Shown here: in pieces, positions 36,737 through 47,290 of the stretch | Position numbering within the stretch: position 1 is the first letter of the stretch | Layout: each line of letters begins with the position of its first letter | Source of the DNA: Cryptomeria japonica | Taxonomy: Eukaryota > Streptophyta > Pinopsida > Cupressales > Cupressaceae | NCBI RefSeq assembly: GCF_030272615.1 | Contig: NC_081408.1 | Span: forward strand, 338,366,793 to 338,430,792 | DNA: 64,000 nucleotides | Direction: 5' to 3' | Notes under the pieces: generated by a model | Database searches by the model: none | What the model was told of the DNA's origin: nothing | Seen by the model: only the letters and a program-made list of their open reading frames with translations | Translations under genes and position numbers: made by a program

Positions 36737-37190
36737 AAACAGATCTCATCTCTCCAAATGGATTGACACCATCCGCTACCAATGAAAGCCTGAGATTACG
36801 AGGTTCTTCTTTAAAGTGTGGCCACTTTTCCTCTATGTCCATAAATGCTAAACCATCCATAGGTATTCGAATAATGTCATCTCGACTTCTATTGCATGCA
36901 TGGTAATCTATAAATTGTTCCAAGCTAGTGCACTTGAATAATCATTGCATACGTGGAATAATGAGAATATAGCGAAGAACCTTGCGAGGAACCCTTTTTG
37001 TTATTTGATTTGTTCAATATCTACTGATATGACATTCAGGGCATTCAGTTCAAAATTCATGTTGTTTGTGATATATAATATGATCATTGGGACAAGCATT
37101 AGTGCTTGATATTCCATTCCAATATCTTTCATAATGGAAGATAATCTCGGTATGAGCGAGGTAGAATATTTGATGTTTGTAACAAAAACT
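36735..37190 (-). pseudogene. CACTA transposase core (Tnp2), N-terminal half
   Basis: The minus-strand reading includes YKHQIFYLAHTEIIFHYERYW, NACPNDHIIYHKQHEF, TECPECHISRY, TKRVPRKVLRYILIIPRMQ, a stop, then DDIIRIPMDGLAFMDIEEKW and RNLRLSLVADGVNPFGEMRS. These are the ordered N-terminal blocks of Tnp2 (CPN...CPEC...VP.KVLR.FPLIPRLQ...DG.NPFG). Several stops are present. The frame is interrupted by the Copia element immediately after this segment. Confidence 0.75.
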
Positions 37191-37196
37191 CACCTA

Positions 37197-37634
37197 TCAA
37201 TCTACAACAAAAAAATATAATTTGTTAATATAAAGAATATTAATGGTACAACATGATTCACCATTTATTATGACATATAAGACTGACCTTAATATACGTG
37301 AGATTGTTATGTTGGATAAACCATTCATAGCCTTCAAGTTCACCAACAACAATACAATGGATAGAAGAGTTATCTGTGAGCCTTCGTAAAGGGCCTCAGA
37401 TGCCTTCTCAAGTAGAGGGACATCATGAACAATATCAAGGTCATCTTCATCATCATGATCCGCTGCGTAAGTACTGAATGTGTCATGGATCAATGTATTT
37501 GTACCATCATCTTCAATTGTGTTTTGTGGCTCATGATCGGCATCTTCCATGGGATCATTATCTTTAGCTTCGATATTCACACCTCCATGTTCATCCACTT
37601 CAAAAACCATATTCTCTGGGTTGTGTTGATCCAT
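37197..37634 (-). CDS. CACTA transposase acidic linker exon
   Basis: This is an acidic open stretch (EAKDNDPMEDADHEPQNT, YAADHDDEDDLDIVHDVPLL) lying between the N-terminal zinc domain and Tnp2. Plant En/Spm transposases usually carry such an acidic linker here. The last third, past about 37330, reads as intron or degraded sequence. Confidence 0.55.
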   Translation of the reverse strand: MDQHNPENMVFEVDEHGGVNIEAKDNDPMEDADHEPQNTIEDDGTNTLIHDTFSTYAADHDDEDDLDIVHDVPLLEKASEALYEGSQITLLSIVLLLVNLKAMNGLSNITISRILRSVLYVIINGESCCTINILYINKLYFFVVD

Positions 37635-37718
37635 ATCATGTGCTCTAGGGTGCTCGACCTATATAAAATTGATAAACATAAATAAACCATGATCATGATC
37701 TCATCATCAAGTGATTTA

Positions 37719-37964
37719 TTATCTATATAAATTGTTAAAACAATATAATGAAACAATTACCAATGGAAGATAATCATGTACACCTTCAATGTGACCATGC
37801 AACCTACAATGGTTCTTAGTTGTTTTGATTAGAAGTCTTCTAGTCTTTAACCCCTTACAAATTTTGTAGGGACAATAACATTTTCCATCACCTTTTCTTT
37901 TCAAGTTAGACCACAATCTAGCAATTGTCTCCTTATTTTGTTGTTCGCTGATATTGTCTGACAT
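37719..37964 (-). CDS. CACTA transposase N-terminal zinc-binding (Transpos_assoc-like) exon
   Basis: MSDNISEQQNKETIARLWSN begins the exon. It is followed by GKCYCPYKICKGLKTRRLLI and TKNHCRLHGHIEGVHDYLPL, giving Cys and His spacing like the CPC..C.N..H...G domain that starts plant En/Spm transposases. It is the most upstream coding block seen in the element. Confidence 0.65.
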   Translation of the reverse strand: MSDNISEQQNKETIARLWSNLKRKGDGKCYCPYKICKGLKTRRLLIKTTKNHCRLHGHIEGVHDYLPLVIVSLYCFNNLYR

Positions 37965-38548
37965 GGTCTTTCTTCACAGGCAAGAAAATCAGGCTATAGA
38001 ACTAGCTATATAGAAGTTGAAATCTTAGTTATGAAATCACGTTTCAGTATAATATACCAAATTAAATTACTTGAACATAGAAATTATGCAAATTGAACCA
38101 AAACCATTTAACTCTTCTTTTTCATCTCAAAACATATCTAATGGATTTGTGGCATGCAATCCTTGTATCATATCTTAAGTTGACTAATGTCTAATTGGGG
38201 TAATCCATGAGTGTCTAATGTGAATTCATTATCAATGTTGTGAAGTCATCGAGAGTATGTTGATAGTCATTCCTTATAGGATCCTCTCAATACTATCCAA
38301 ATCAGTCTAAAAGGAAAGCAACTATCCATTCCCATGCTCATACATACTTACATGACTAATGCTTCCCTTGTGTATCCTAAACATTGGAGAGACCCTATAT
38401 GACTTTCCTAATCAATGTGGTTGATGTCCTAATATGAAATACTAAGCTCTACCCTTTCCTATGCATCAAACTTCTCACATCATGTTTCTTCAACAAAACA
38501 CACTAATATGAATTGAGCCAACACCATGAGGATAGATTCAAGTATCAT

Positions 38549-38609
38549 GGGTTTAGGGTTTAGGGTTTAGGGTTTAGGGTTTAGGGTTTAGGATTTAGGG
38601 TTTAGGGTA
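38549..38609 (+). repeat. Interstitial plant telomere repeat
   Basis: About eight tandem TTTAGGG units, one changed to TTTAGGA. It lies inside the CACTA 5' non-coding arm, not at a chromosome end. Confidence 0.95.
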
Positions 38610-39024
38610 TAAGTGTTGGCTCTCAACAATGCCACACTTCCAAAATTGTCAGTCTCAAGACTTCTCCTATTGGGTCAACACTCATTGATGGCCACAAGGC
38701 CAAATCAATGTATCTAGGCTTTGAACTCCTTACTCTAGGCTTGGAGGACCCTACACAAGGTGTATGAACACTCACTTGGTATTACAATAGAAAGATCCTT
38801 CCTCTAGAACTTTGTTTGCAACACACACATCATTGGTAATCATTGTTATGATGGATGGTCTATTAGGATGGTAAATAAAATGCTTATTCTTTTTCCACCC
38901 TTTGAAACTACAATAAAGTATTTGACTTGGCAGGGTCCCCACACATCACTTCAACAACAAACATTAGGCAATTCAACCTTTTGCCTTCTCAATGCATTTT
39001 TTTTGTCTTTCACTGGTTTTCTTA

Positions 39025-39441
39025 GTCTGATACATAGGGATATCAGACCTTTCATAGCATCATCACACGTGCCTTCCAATATGTAGTCCTTTCATATTTT
39101 AGGTGCCTACACACTATGTTGTTGTCAAGCATTGATGTATTCTTAAGACATCTCATGACTCCATTACATGTCCACACTTGGGTTTACAGACACAACTCTG
39201 TCAAAACAAAAACAATATCACTAGTAAAACTATGACTGTGACAATCAATACCCTTAGGACAGTCATAGAAATTTAATCTATTTCATTTGGTTTTGATCCA
39301 CAAACCCTTCCAAAGGTTGCATAGGGTCACCTCACCCCTCTATCTGTCATCAACCACTTCAAAATACCAATCACTTGGTCTTCCCATCAAATTCTTCACT
39401 CTTACTGCCTTTTACCTGTCTGATACATAGAGATATCAGAC
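39025..39441. repeat. Two copies of a perfect-stem hairpin
   Basis: GTCTGATA-CATAGGGA-TATCAGAC at 39025-39048 and GTCTGATA-CATAGAGA-TATCAGAC at 39418-39441. Each has an 8-bp stem and an 8-nt loop, and the loops differ at one base. Surrounding sequence is not obviously duplicated. Confidence 0.7.
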
Positions 39442-40108
39442 TGTCCTCATGCCCAAACATGTACCAAATCTAATTTGGAGCTCTACACACAACATAATAT
39501 GATACATAGAATGAACAAAGGTCTTCCCACAAATTTGGGTGAATTTATATTCATGGGAGAACAAACTATACATTATTTACTCCTCTCAGTAAACACTAGG
39601 CAGGGTTTTGACATTTTTTGGAAAAACTATGATATCTTCTTTAAAACACTATGAAATTCAATGCCACAAAAAGACAAAATGAGGTTAACTCTATAAACTG
39701 CAATCTTGTATTTATTTTTAATTGATGCTTTCCTACATTGTTTTATCTGCCATCTTCTTAGAAATCTCATCTCTATTATGCTTTGATGGATGTTGCATCC
39801 TGTTACAAACCTCACATTTTGGCACTGGCAGAAAGGATTTTATCAAAGGTTATGTAACATGGATTTTACATCTACCAATTGTCATTCCATCTTGTGCATA
39901 TGGCTTTTATATGTAGAAGAAATAAATTTGACAAATAGGCCATATGGTGGATGATAAGTGAAGGATGTAAGTACTAAAGGTGTCGTACTAGTGGCTTTGG
40001 TACATGAAGGTGACTAGAGGTTGTGGAAGGAGAAATGGTGGAATTTATATCTATGGTAGAGGTGGGAGTAGATGTAATTTAAGCATGAAAATGTTAAGCT
40101 AATACTCA

Positions 40109-40181
40109 TAAAATAGCCAGGGATCCAACTTAAGGCATTCTATTTGTTAATAAATTTCTCTACCATTGAGCTACTGCCCCC
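40109..40181 (-). ncRNA. tRNA-like fragment, degenerate
   Basis: The minus strand begins GGGGGCAGTAGCTCAATGGT, with a good D-arm/box A (TAGCTCAATGGTAGAG). At about tRNA spacing there is a weak box-B-like GTTGGATCC. The 3' acceptor strand does not pair with the 5' one and no clear anticodon stem forms. It is a decayed tRNA or the head of a tRNA-derived SINE; not a functional tRNA. Confidence 0.35.
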
Positions 40182-40199
40182 TTTCTTACCATTCCATTG

Positions 40200-42660
40200 T
40201 TGGCTTGAGTGTAGATTATTTTCAACACCCATTATAAGACACATTATAGGCTCTTAGGGCTCCTAACATAACCTATATTTGATAACATTTTGAGCTACTA
40301 CTCATGGACTAGTTAGGTTACCAAGATATGACCTTCTATTTGTTGTTAGAATGCAATCTATGACTAAGTATTAGAGGATCTTACTAACTTGGGTATCATG
40401 ATTTTATGTGTCTCTGACATGACTCCTAGTAACTATATAAGGATCTTAATAGTCCTAGACCTATGCCTTGTCTTTTTGATATGGTTCCTAGTGAGAATAT
40501 ATGAATCTTACTAGTTCTAAATGTCATGACTTTGTGTTTTGCATGCTCCATGTGTGTTACTAATGTTACTCAGATTACTCAATTTGTACTTCCCTTTTAT
40601 CTCAATATTGTAGATTGACAATATCATAAGTCTTGGGAGCTACCACCTTTCCAAACTTGTAGTCATCTTGACTCTTCAATATCTTGGTTTCAGAATATTT
40701 GGTTTATCCATATTTTCCCAAGAGTACATGAGCATAATTTCATACTCTTGCTAAGAGGGGCCTAAATATTGCATCATAAGTTGTATCTCTTTATAAATAT
40801 ACACTAGGTTTGGACTCACTTTAGTGGTTGTGCCTTATTTATGCCTAATTGTACTTAGGTTTCAGAATGTTTCCATAAATTTGGTTCATTCCCTTATTCG
40901 TGATGTTCCTCATGGCTCAATTTACTAGGACTAGGGTCTTGGGAACCCTTATTCATGGAAATTGGACCTAAATTTTGAAAGATGAATGTTGGATTCGCAA
41001 ATAGTAGGAATTTCCTCTCCAAATTTGGAATTTTCCAAAAGTTCAATTTGAAAAGGTGCAAGTTGCATATAGATACAAGTCTATTTCTCATTTCAAACCC
41101 CTATAAACTTCAACCCACATCTACCAATTTTTCAATCAAGCAATTCAAATCAATTGAGCATAGATCTATAATCAAGGAACAAGGCATTCAAAGATACAAC
41201 TTTGTTACATTGGTTATGATCAACTACATTATGTTTTTCCATGATGAAATCATACACTAACATGTTCTAGTAACATTAAAGCATTTCAAAATTGAGGTAT
41301 ATTTGTCAATTTTTTATTTACATATATGTTTGGAACATATTAACACAAACTATAATGTTATGAAGCTTCCTCTGCTAGATACCTCCCTAGAACTGGTTCA
41401 AGATTACTCTCACGTACATTTGTAAATGTGCAAGGAAACACAAATATGCCTAAGTTTGAGAGCATAGTATAACTACGGTATGTAGATGACAATGACAAGC
41501 CTTATGTATAGGTCTAAGGAAAAGAATTGTGAGCAACATATCACTTTGAAGCACACATTAAAAGAAGACATAGAAAGGAATAGCTACACCAACAAAATAG
41601 TGAATAAGAAGTAAACAAAGCCAAGTTTCATTGAAAATATAGTAAAGATCTTCTAGGATAGTGTTAAGAGCAACATATATATTTGGCTAGTAAGAGGGCA
41701 ACATATAGGCAAACATAGTAAAAAAGAGCCATCACTATCTACTGTGTTTGATAATATTTATTGTAGATTCAATGTTTCAAAAGAAATAAAAATGGCCAAT
41801 CATTTTCATTGGAAACATAGTCAAAATGATAAAATCATTGTCAAAATATATACATAAAATACTCAGACCAAATCTAAGAATAGAGATAAAGTAGTAAAAT
41901 GGATGTTCACTATCAAACAGGAAAGAGAGCAGTCTCAAAACACCAAAACACTTTAGGATAATTGAACAGAATACTTGGTCTGCAACTTTATCTTGTCTTT
42001 TCAATGATGATGAAGGCTCTTGTATAATTAATTGTGCACTATATTTCCATCTTTGTTCTAATCCTTAGCTTGCAAGATCACCATGTTTTGGGTATGGGGT
42101 GATCATTGTTTTTTCTCTCACTACTGCTAAGGTGGTATCCTTATGATCAAAGTATGACAATTACGAATATTATGAAGAGAACTCACATGAATAGATCTAG
42201 TCACCTATGCAAACATTTTAGTCATCTTGTGACAGTCAAAGAGGGAAACAGTAATAAGTCTTCATGATGGAAGTCCATTAAAGGTGGTAATCAACATAGT
42301 GAAAAATCCTAATCATGTTTTAGAGCAATAGGCAACCCTAATAACAAGAAAAAATAGTCATGTGATAATGCATAGGACAACCTTAATGCCCAAGTTTAGA
42401 GAGCATACAAGATGAAAAATGATAGTCTACCAACAGGGATAAAGACAGGGGTAAGTTCAGTGCCAAGTACGTATAAGCATGAATTTCCTAAGTTAGCATT
42501 AGAGTATATATTAGCCAGTATGATATACATATTTAAATTCAGATTTGTCCATCATTGAATATAAATTTAGATGTTCTTAATCAAGTCAATGACAGTTAAT
42601 ATCATATTAAGTTAAGAAGGTAAATTTTATCTATTTATTCAAACAACATTAAAATAACAT
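40200..42660. other. No gene seen; CACTA non-coding arm
   Basis: AT-rich single-copy-looking sequence with short chance reading frames only. No LTR ends, domains or long repeats are recognised. Confidence 0.4.
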
Positions 42661-42680
42661 AACATTATTGCCAGACATAA

Positions 42681-42772
42681 CATATATATATATATATATA
42701 TATATATGAACATATTCTCAAGAATACATATATATATATATATATATATATGAACATATTCTCAAGAATACA
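42681..42772. repeat. Duplicated (AT)n microsatellite block
   Basis: Two (AT)n runs of about 26-28 nt (42681-42708 and 42728-42752), each followed by GAACATATTCTCAAGAATAC. The block of about 45-48 bp is duplicated in tandem. Confidence 0.85.
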
Positions 42773-43171
42773 TAATACAATCAGATTCAGGCAATACAAA
42801 TTATGGTAGTACTACAAATTCTTATAAGGAATAACAAACTGATTATAATGAAATGACAAGAAGTGGTTAATGCTGATACAAAGTAACACTAACAGGAAAC
42901 TTTGATGACAATCTAATACACATCACAGTTGAACTTACCCCTGTCTCATATAACCCTATGTTGGCTAGGCCCCACCATAATTAGAAGAACCTAATTACTA
43001 CTGTCCTAAACCTTGCATTGACTGTCATAATTTGATAGTGAGTTGAGTTAGTCCATTAGCAAGATTGGGAAAGAGTTTGGTGTTGGTGGAAGGTTTAAGG
43101 AGGTACACTACAGCATGAAATGCCTCTTCCTGTCCCTCATGTGAATGTGCTCCTCTTGAAGCACTACGGCA

Positions 43172-44234
43172 TGTTGGTATTTTGGATATGTTGATATGGT
43201 TTTGTCATTGATGTCAACACCTGTAATCACTTGTCAACACATATCAACACTTGGAGATCTTTGGTTATGTTCACCGGCAAGTCAGAGACTTGTGCACAGT
43301 CACTGGTATTTGGTTCACCGGTAGGCTATATTGTTCACTGGCACTTGGAATGACTTGGAAACTACTTGGTTATGTTGAAGACAATATTTGATCACTTGGT
43401 TTTGGCGATTTTGTTATTGGTTTATTCGGGTTTGCATATTTGTTGTTATCGGCAAATAGGTCCAAGATATACACCGGCAAGAACATCTATTCCAAATCAA
43501 CACGACACGTTATAAAGATAATTTATTATTATTGTAAATACATTGAGCCGACATCATGCATCGGATATCGATTTATTTGTAATTGATTTGATTTTAATAT
43601 CTTTTAGTGAGCTGACCTATTAAATTGGTCTTAGGTTATGGTATAAATGTAAGATCTCATTTGTGAGATTGATATGCGATTGGAAAAAGAATTGTAATAG
43701 GGTATATGCAAAAATAAGCAGAGCTATACACCTAGACATCATTTGAAGGTTGAAGGAAGGTTTTGTGAAGGCAATCAAAACTAAACCGGTACTGAATCTA
43801 GCATATGAAGATGCTATTTTATGTAGTACATTATCATTGGATTTAACCATCCAATTGTAGTAAGTGTGACTCTCATTTTGTGATTGAGCAGTGAGCTCTA
43901 GGCAGCTAGCCTTTTTGCATGTGCAGAATCCAAATTGTACACACATATTATCTATAGTAGTATCATTTGATTGTGGGTAAGGCTTCCCACCATGGTTTTT
44001 CCCCTTATAGGGTTTCCACATACAAATATGTGTGTTATGTGTTGTGGATGTTATTGTCTTTCTGTTTCATGCATTAATCTTTACCGGTACTGCAATTAAC
44101 TAATAAAACTGTCTACCAGCATAAAGTTTGGTTTACCGGCATTAAGCATTAAGTTTTGGTTAAGTTAATTTTGGTTAAATTTATTGGACAACTGATTCAC
44201 CCCTCCCCCTCTCAGTTGTCTTCGGGACCTAACA
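43172..44234 (+). repeat. Solo Copia LTR nested in CACTA
   Basis: TGTTGGTATTTTGG to GGACCTAACA, flanked on both sides by CGGCA (43167-43171 and 44235-44239). It is the reverse-orientation relative of the LTR at 53727-54765; both carry CCCCCTCTCAGTTGTC near the end in LTR sense. No internal region remains, as expected from LTR-LTR recombination. Confidence 0.9.
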
Positions 44235-44245
44235 CGGCATGGATG

Positions 44246-44569
44246 ACCCTTCCTTCCATTTCCTACACCCTATTTTCTAACCCACACCTCATAACCTTTA
44301 CCTCACTTCCTATCATTATTACCTTCCATCTACCTTTCATATCCCCTCTCTTAACCTCCTTCACTTTCCTACATCCTATCCTAAACCTTAACCTCATACA
44401 CATTTACTTTTACTTCACCTACCTAACCACATTCTATCATTCACATCCTTTTATCTCCCCCCATTCACTTACCTACCTTCCAAACCCCTAACATATCCTA
44501 ACTTACTCTTTCACCATTACATCCTTCATCACTTACCTCCCTATCTTATCCTAACCCACACCTCATAAC
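44246..44569. repeat. 324-nt G-free pyrimidine-rich tract
   Basis: The plus strand contains no G over 324 consecutive bases and mostly consists of C/T words broken by A (for example ACCTCACTTCCTATC). Phrases such as TAACCCACACCTCATAAC recur at about 44271 and 44551, suggesting a decayed tandem array. Confidence 0.85.
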
Positions 44570-45319
44570 GTTATACCTCTCAGCTTCCATTTTATACCAC
44601 CTTCCTATCACAGTACGCTTATCCTCCCTTCCAAAACATCGACAAAAAATGGCACTAGATCACTACACAGTGGTCTGACGGTCCTTCAACAGGGAGTTTC
44701 TATCACAACCATATATACCAACATCCATACCCAAGGTAAGCTCCTCAGCTAGAGCCTACATTCAGACCACTTCCAATGGATGTCAGATACAAGAGTGGCA
44801 CAATCTATGTTCTTCCCTATTTGATCACGCAGGTTTAGGTCATCCCGCTCCTTAATTAGGGCCTGCCCTAAGAGGTTATGCCTATAAAGAGGATAATTGA
44901 TCATTTTATTTGATCAACCATTCAAATCAATCTTATTTATCTCTTTTTCTGCCAGACAATGAATATTAGCTAGGGAAAAAAAATTATGAGCAGGAAAATT
45001 CATTATAATAAAGATAAAACTTGATCATCAACCAACACAAATGCAACCTCCTATGTAAAATTCAAACAATTTCATCACTACATAAAGCAAATTTGACACA
45101 TTGTCACAAACATAATGATTTTTTCTTCAAGAAAACATTCTATGAATGAATTGGTTGATTACCCTACCTTTTTTCTTCAACCGGAGTTGGGCGGCACCGC
45201 AATCCAGAACTGTTTCTCTCCTTGTAATGCCCAATTTTTTTGTGAATATGGAAAAGGTCGGCGGGACAAAGAGGCGGGATTAATGTTTATCAAATGACTT
45301 GGTCTTTTTTTTTTTAAGT

Positions 45320-45538
45320 AATGCCTGCAATCGTCGAAATTTCGACGAATGCGGGCACTTTTTAAAAAAAAAACACAAATTTCATTGCCAATTCCTTCTC
45401 CGTCAAAACCAAATGTTGAATTATCGTTGGAAATCCAATGATTGCGGGCATTTTTTCAAAAAAAAAAATCAAATCTGGTCACAATATGCCTTCTCTGTTG
45501 GAAACTTTCGTCGGAATTTTAGGCCAAATGTATTAGTG
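45320..45538. repeat. Right subterminal repeat region of CACTA
   Basis: TCGTCGAAATTTCGACGA (45331-45348) is a perfect 18-bp palindrome. A relative, ATCGTTGGAAATCCAATGAT (45423-45442), is an imperfect palindrome. Both are followed by TGCGGGCA and an A-run. CGTCGGAA occurs just before the terminus, as at the left end. Confidence 0.7.
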
Positions 45539-45541
45539 GTT

Positions 45542-46130
45542 ATTCAAGTTTCATTTTCCCAAAAAATCGAAAAAATTCTTCCAAGTTAGATTTGAGGCAT
45601 TAAATGGTGTCGAACAAGCCTAAAAATGGCAAGAATAAATGGAGTGGATTCTTAGCATATTATACACTCAGAGAGATTTATGCCACTTCAAATGGTTCAT
45701 AAATATGATTCCCAAATCAAAAGTTATTGCTATTGGAAGTTGAACAATTTTTCAGAAATTTTCAATTTTCGAATCTGGCTGTATTTTCATATTTCCAATT
45801 TCATGTTTTGGCATTTTTCCACCAATTGGTAATTTCTAAATTTTAATTTCCGCTCCAAAATGGTGGAAGGCTATTTAGGACTCATTTGAGGAAACTTGTA
45901 ATAGTTTTTGGAGTTCAGTTTTTGGAAGTTAGTTTCTGGGTTGGGAATTGTTTTGTAAGGGTTTTCAGAAAACTATGTAAGTTATAAAGTGTTGCATCCA
46001 GTGATGATTTATTCCTCTAGATTGTAATTGCATCTATTGTAGATAGTTTGATTTTAGATAATAATAACATAATCTTTTGTGTTTTATTGCAATTTGCTAT
46101 GTTTCTATTTCTTGGGTTCTGCCCTCATCA
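45542..46130 (+). repeat. Right part of the Gypsy LTR split by CACTA
   Basis: It aligns with 51049-51492 (AGATTTGAGGCATTAAA, ACACTCAGAGAG and AATGGTGGAAGGCTATTTAG shared) and continues about 140 bp further to CCCTCATCA before the primer site. With 22787-23036 it gives an LTR of about 840 bp. Confidence 0.8.
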
Positions 46131-46157
46131 AGTGGTATCAGAGCGGGTTGTTCCTGA

Positions 46158-47290
46158 GTGTGTCAACAAATCGCCAAATGTGAGGTAGTTCCTACCAGGA
46201 CTTGTGATAGTGGTCTCATGTTCAATATTCCTCTAAGAGTGATGTATGGTGGCAGAAATGTTGTTGCCAGAAATGTTGGTGGTAGGAATGCTTTGGCAAA
46301 CGAGGGTTTGAGAGCCCTCCAGAGACAGATTGATGCGTTGCAAGAAGAGCTGAGAAGAGGGTTTAATCTGAGGAAAGGAGAAAGTGATTATGAATGAGAG
46401 GTTGAAGATTCATCCTCAAGTGAATCAGAAGAAGCAATAGATCAGGATCATGCTCAATTATTGAGGGCCATTTCTCAGATTGGGAAGAGACCCAAAATTG
46501 AAGTTTCAAATTATTCTAGGAATCTGAACCCAAAAGAGTTGATTCATTGGATTAATGAGTTGGAGGAATATTTTTAATATGAGGAGATAGAAAACTCAGA
46601 TTAGGTCAAGTTTGCAAAAACGAAGCTGAAAGGTCATGCAAATATCTTATGGAAAGAGGTCCATCTAGACAAAAATTGGAGAGGAAAGGGAAAGATCAAC
46701 AGATTGGATCGCATGGTTGATAAACCGAAGAAACAATTCATTCCTATGGACTATGAATTGGACCTGATAAAGAAACTGCAAGGATTGAAATAAGGAAGTA
46801 AATTTGTGAAGGAATATACGGAGGAATTTTACAAGATAAATATTAGAATAGGCCATGCAGAGGCTAACAGGGAGAAGGTCGCCTGTTATCTGAATGGTTT
46901 AAGGCCAACCATTCAAGAGGAGATGACTCTAGTCAGAATGGCCAATATTGAAGAAGCATATCAGTTTGCTTTGGAAGTGGAGGAAAAGATGAATAAAAGA
47001 TTTGAAGTCAAGCAAAAAGGGAAAACCCAAGGTGGTAGAGGTGGTGGATGGTCTGTCGGGAGACAAAATGAGTATCAGAAGAAAAATTAAGAAGCGAGTA
47101 CTAGCCAAAATCAGAAGGGTGATAATTTATATCGCCCCCATGACCAAAAAAATGGTGAACAATGAGGAAGAGGAAGAGGAAGGCCTTGACAAGGGTCTAG
47201 GAGAGGAGGTTTTAGAGGAACCTATTTCCAATGCAGTGAAGAATCACATAGAGCCTTTGAATGTCCGCAACATCAAGGAGGACAGATAGA
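46158..47290 (+). pseudogene. Gypsy gag (broken)
   Basis: It begins with an N-terminal coiled region (LRALQRQIDALQEELRRGFN). The capsid-like core reads NPKELIHWINELEEYF, VKFAKTKLKGHANILW, QFIPMDYELDLIKKLQGL and VKEYTEEFYKINIRIGHAEA. A Gly/Arg-rich stretch is followed by a knuckle, FQCSEESHRAFECP, of CCHC type whose first Cys is replaced by Tyr. At least four stops and two frameshifts are present. Confidence 0.8.

Larger units (their letters stand above)
23037..45538 (-). mobile_element. CACTA (En/Spm) DNA transposon, 22.5 kb including nested insertions
   Basis: The left end is CACTAGTACATTCAGGGC. The right end, read inward on the minus strand, is CACTAATACATTTGGCC. Both are flanked by GTT (23034-23036 and 45539-45541). 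The flanks are the two halves of one Gypsy LTR: removing the element and one GTT gives TTTGAAAGTTATTCAAG, matching TTTGAAAGTTATTAAG in the other LTR. Inside on the minus strand are a Transpos_assoc-like zinc domain, the Tnp2 (PF02992-type) transposase, DUF4218 and DUF4216, followed by a SET-domain frame. Subterminal repeats lie at both ends. Without the Copia and the solo LTR it is about 13.7 kb. Stops in the transposase make it non-autonomous now. Confidence 0.9.

Noticed and set aside
38549-38609. Chromosome end
   Set aside because: The TTTAGGG run is short, flanked by ordinary sequence on both sides and lies inside a transposon.
39960-40000. GTACTAGTG near 39988 as the right end of the CACTA element (inverse of CACTAGTAC)
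   Set aside because: Similarity stops after nine bases and the flanks do not give a matching 3-bp duplication. The end at 45538 has GTT on both sides and is confirmed by the split LTR.
44156-44491. 111-codon plus-strand frame rich in Ser, Thr, Pro, Phe and Leu
   Set aside because: It is a by-product of the G-free tract, which contains few stop codons in any frame.
45223-46130. TGTAATGCCC at 45223 as the start of the Gypsy 5' LTR
   Set aside because: The sequence from 45223 to 45538 does not align with the LTR at 50832, while 45542 onward does. The first part is the CACTA subterminal region.
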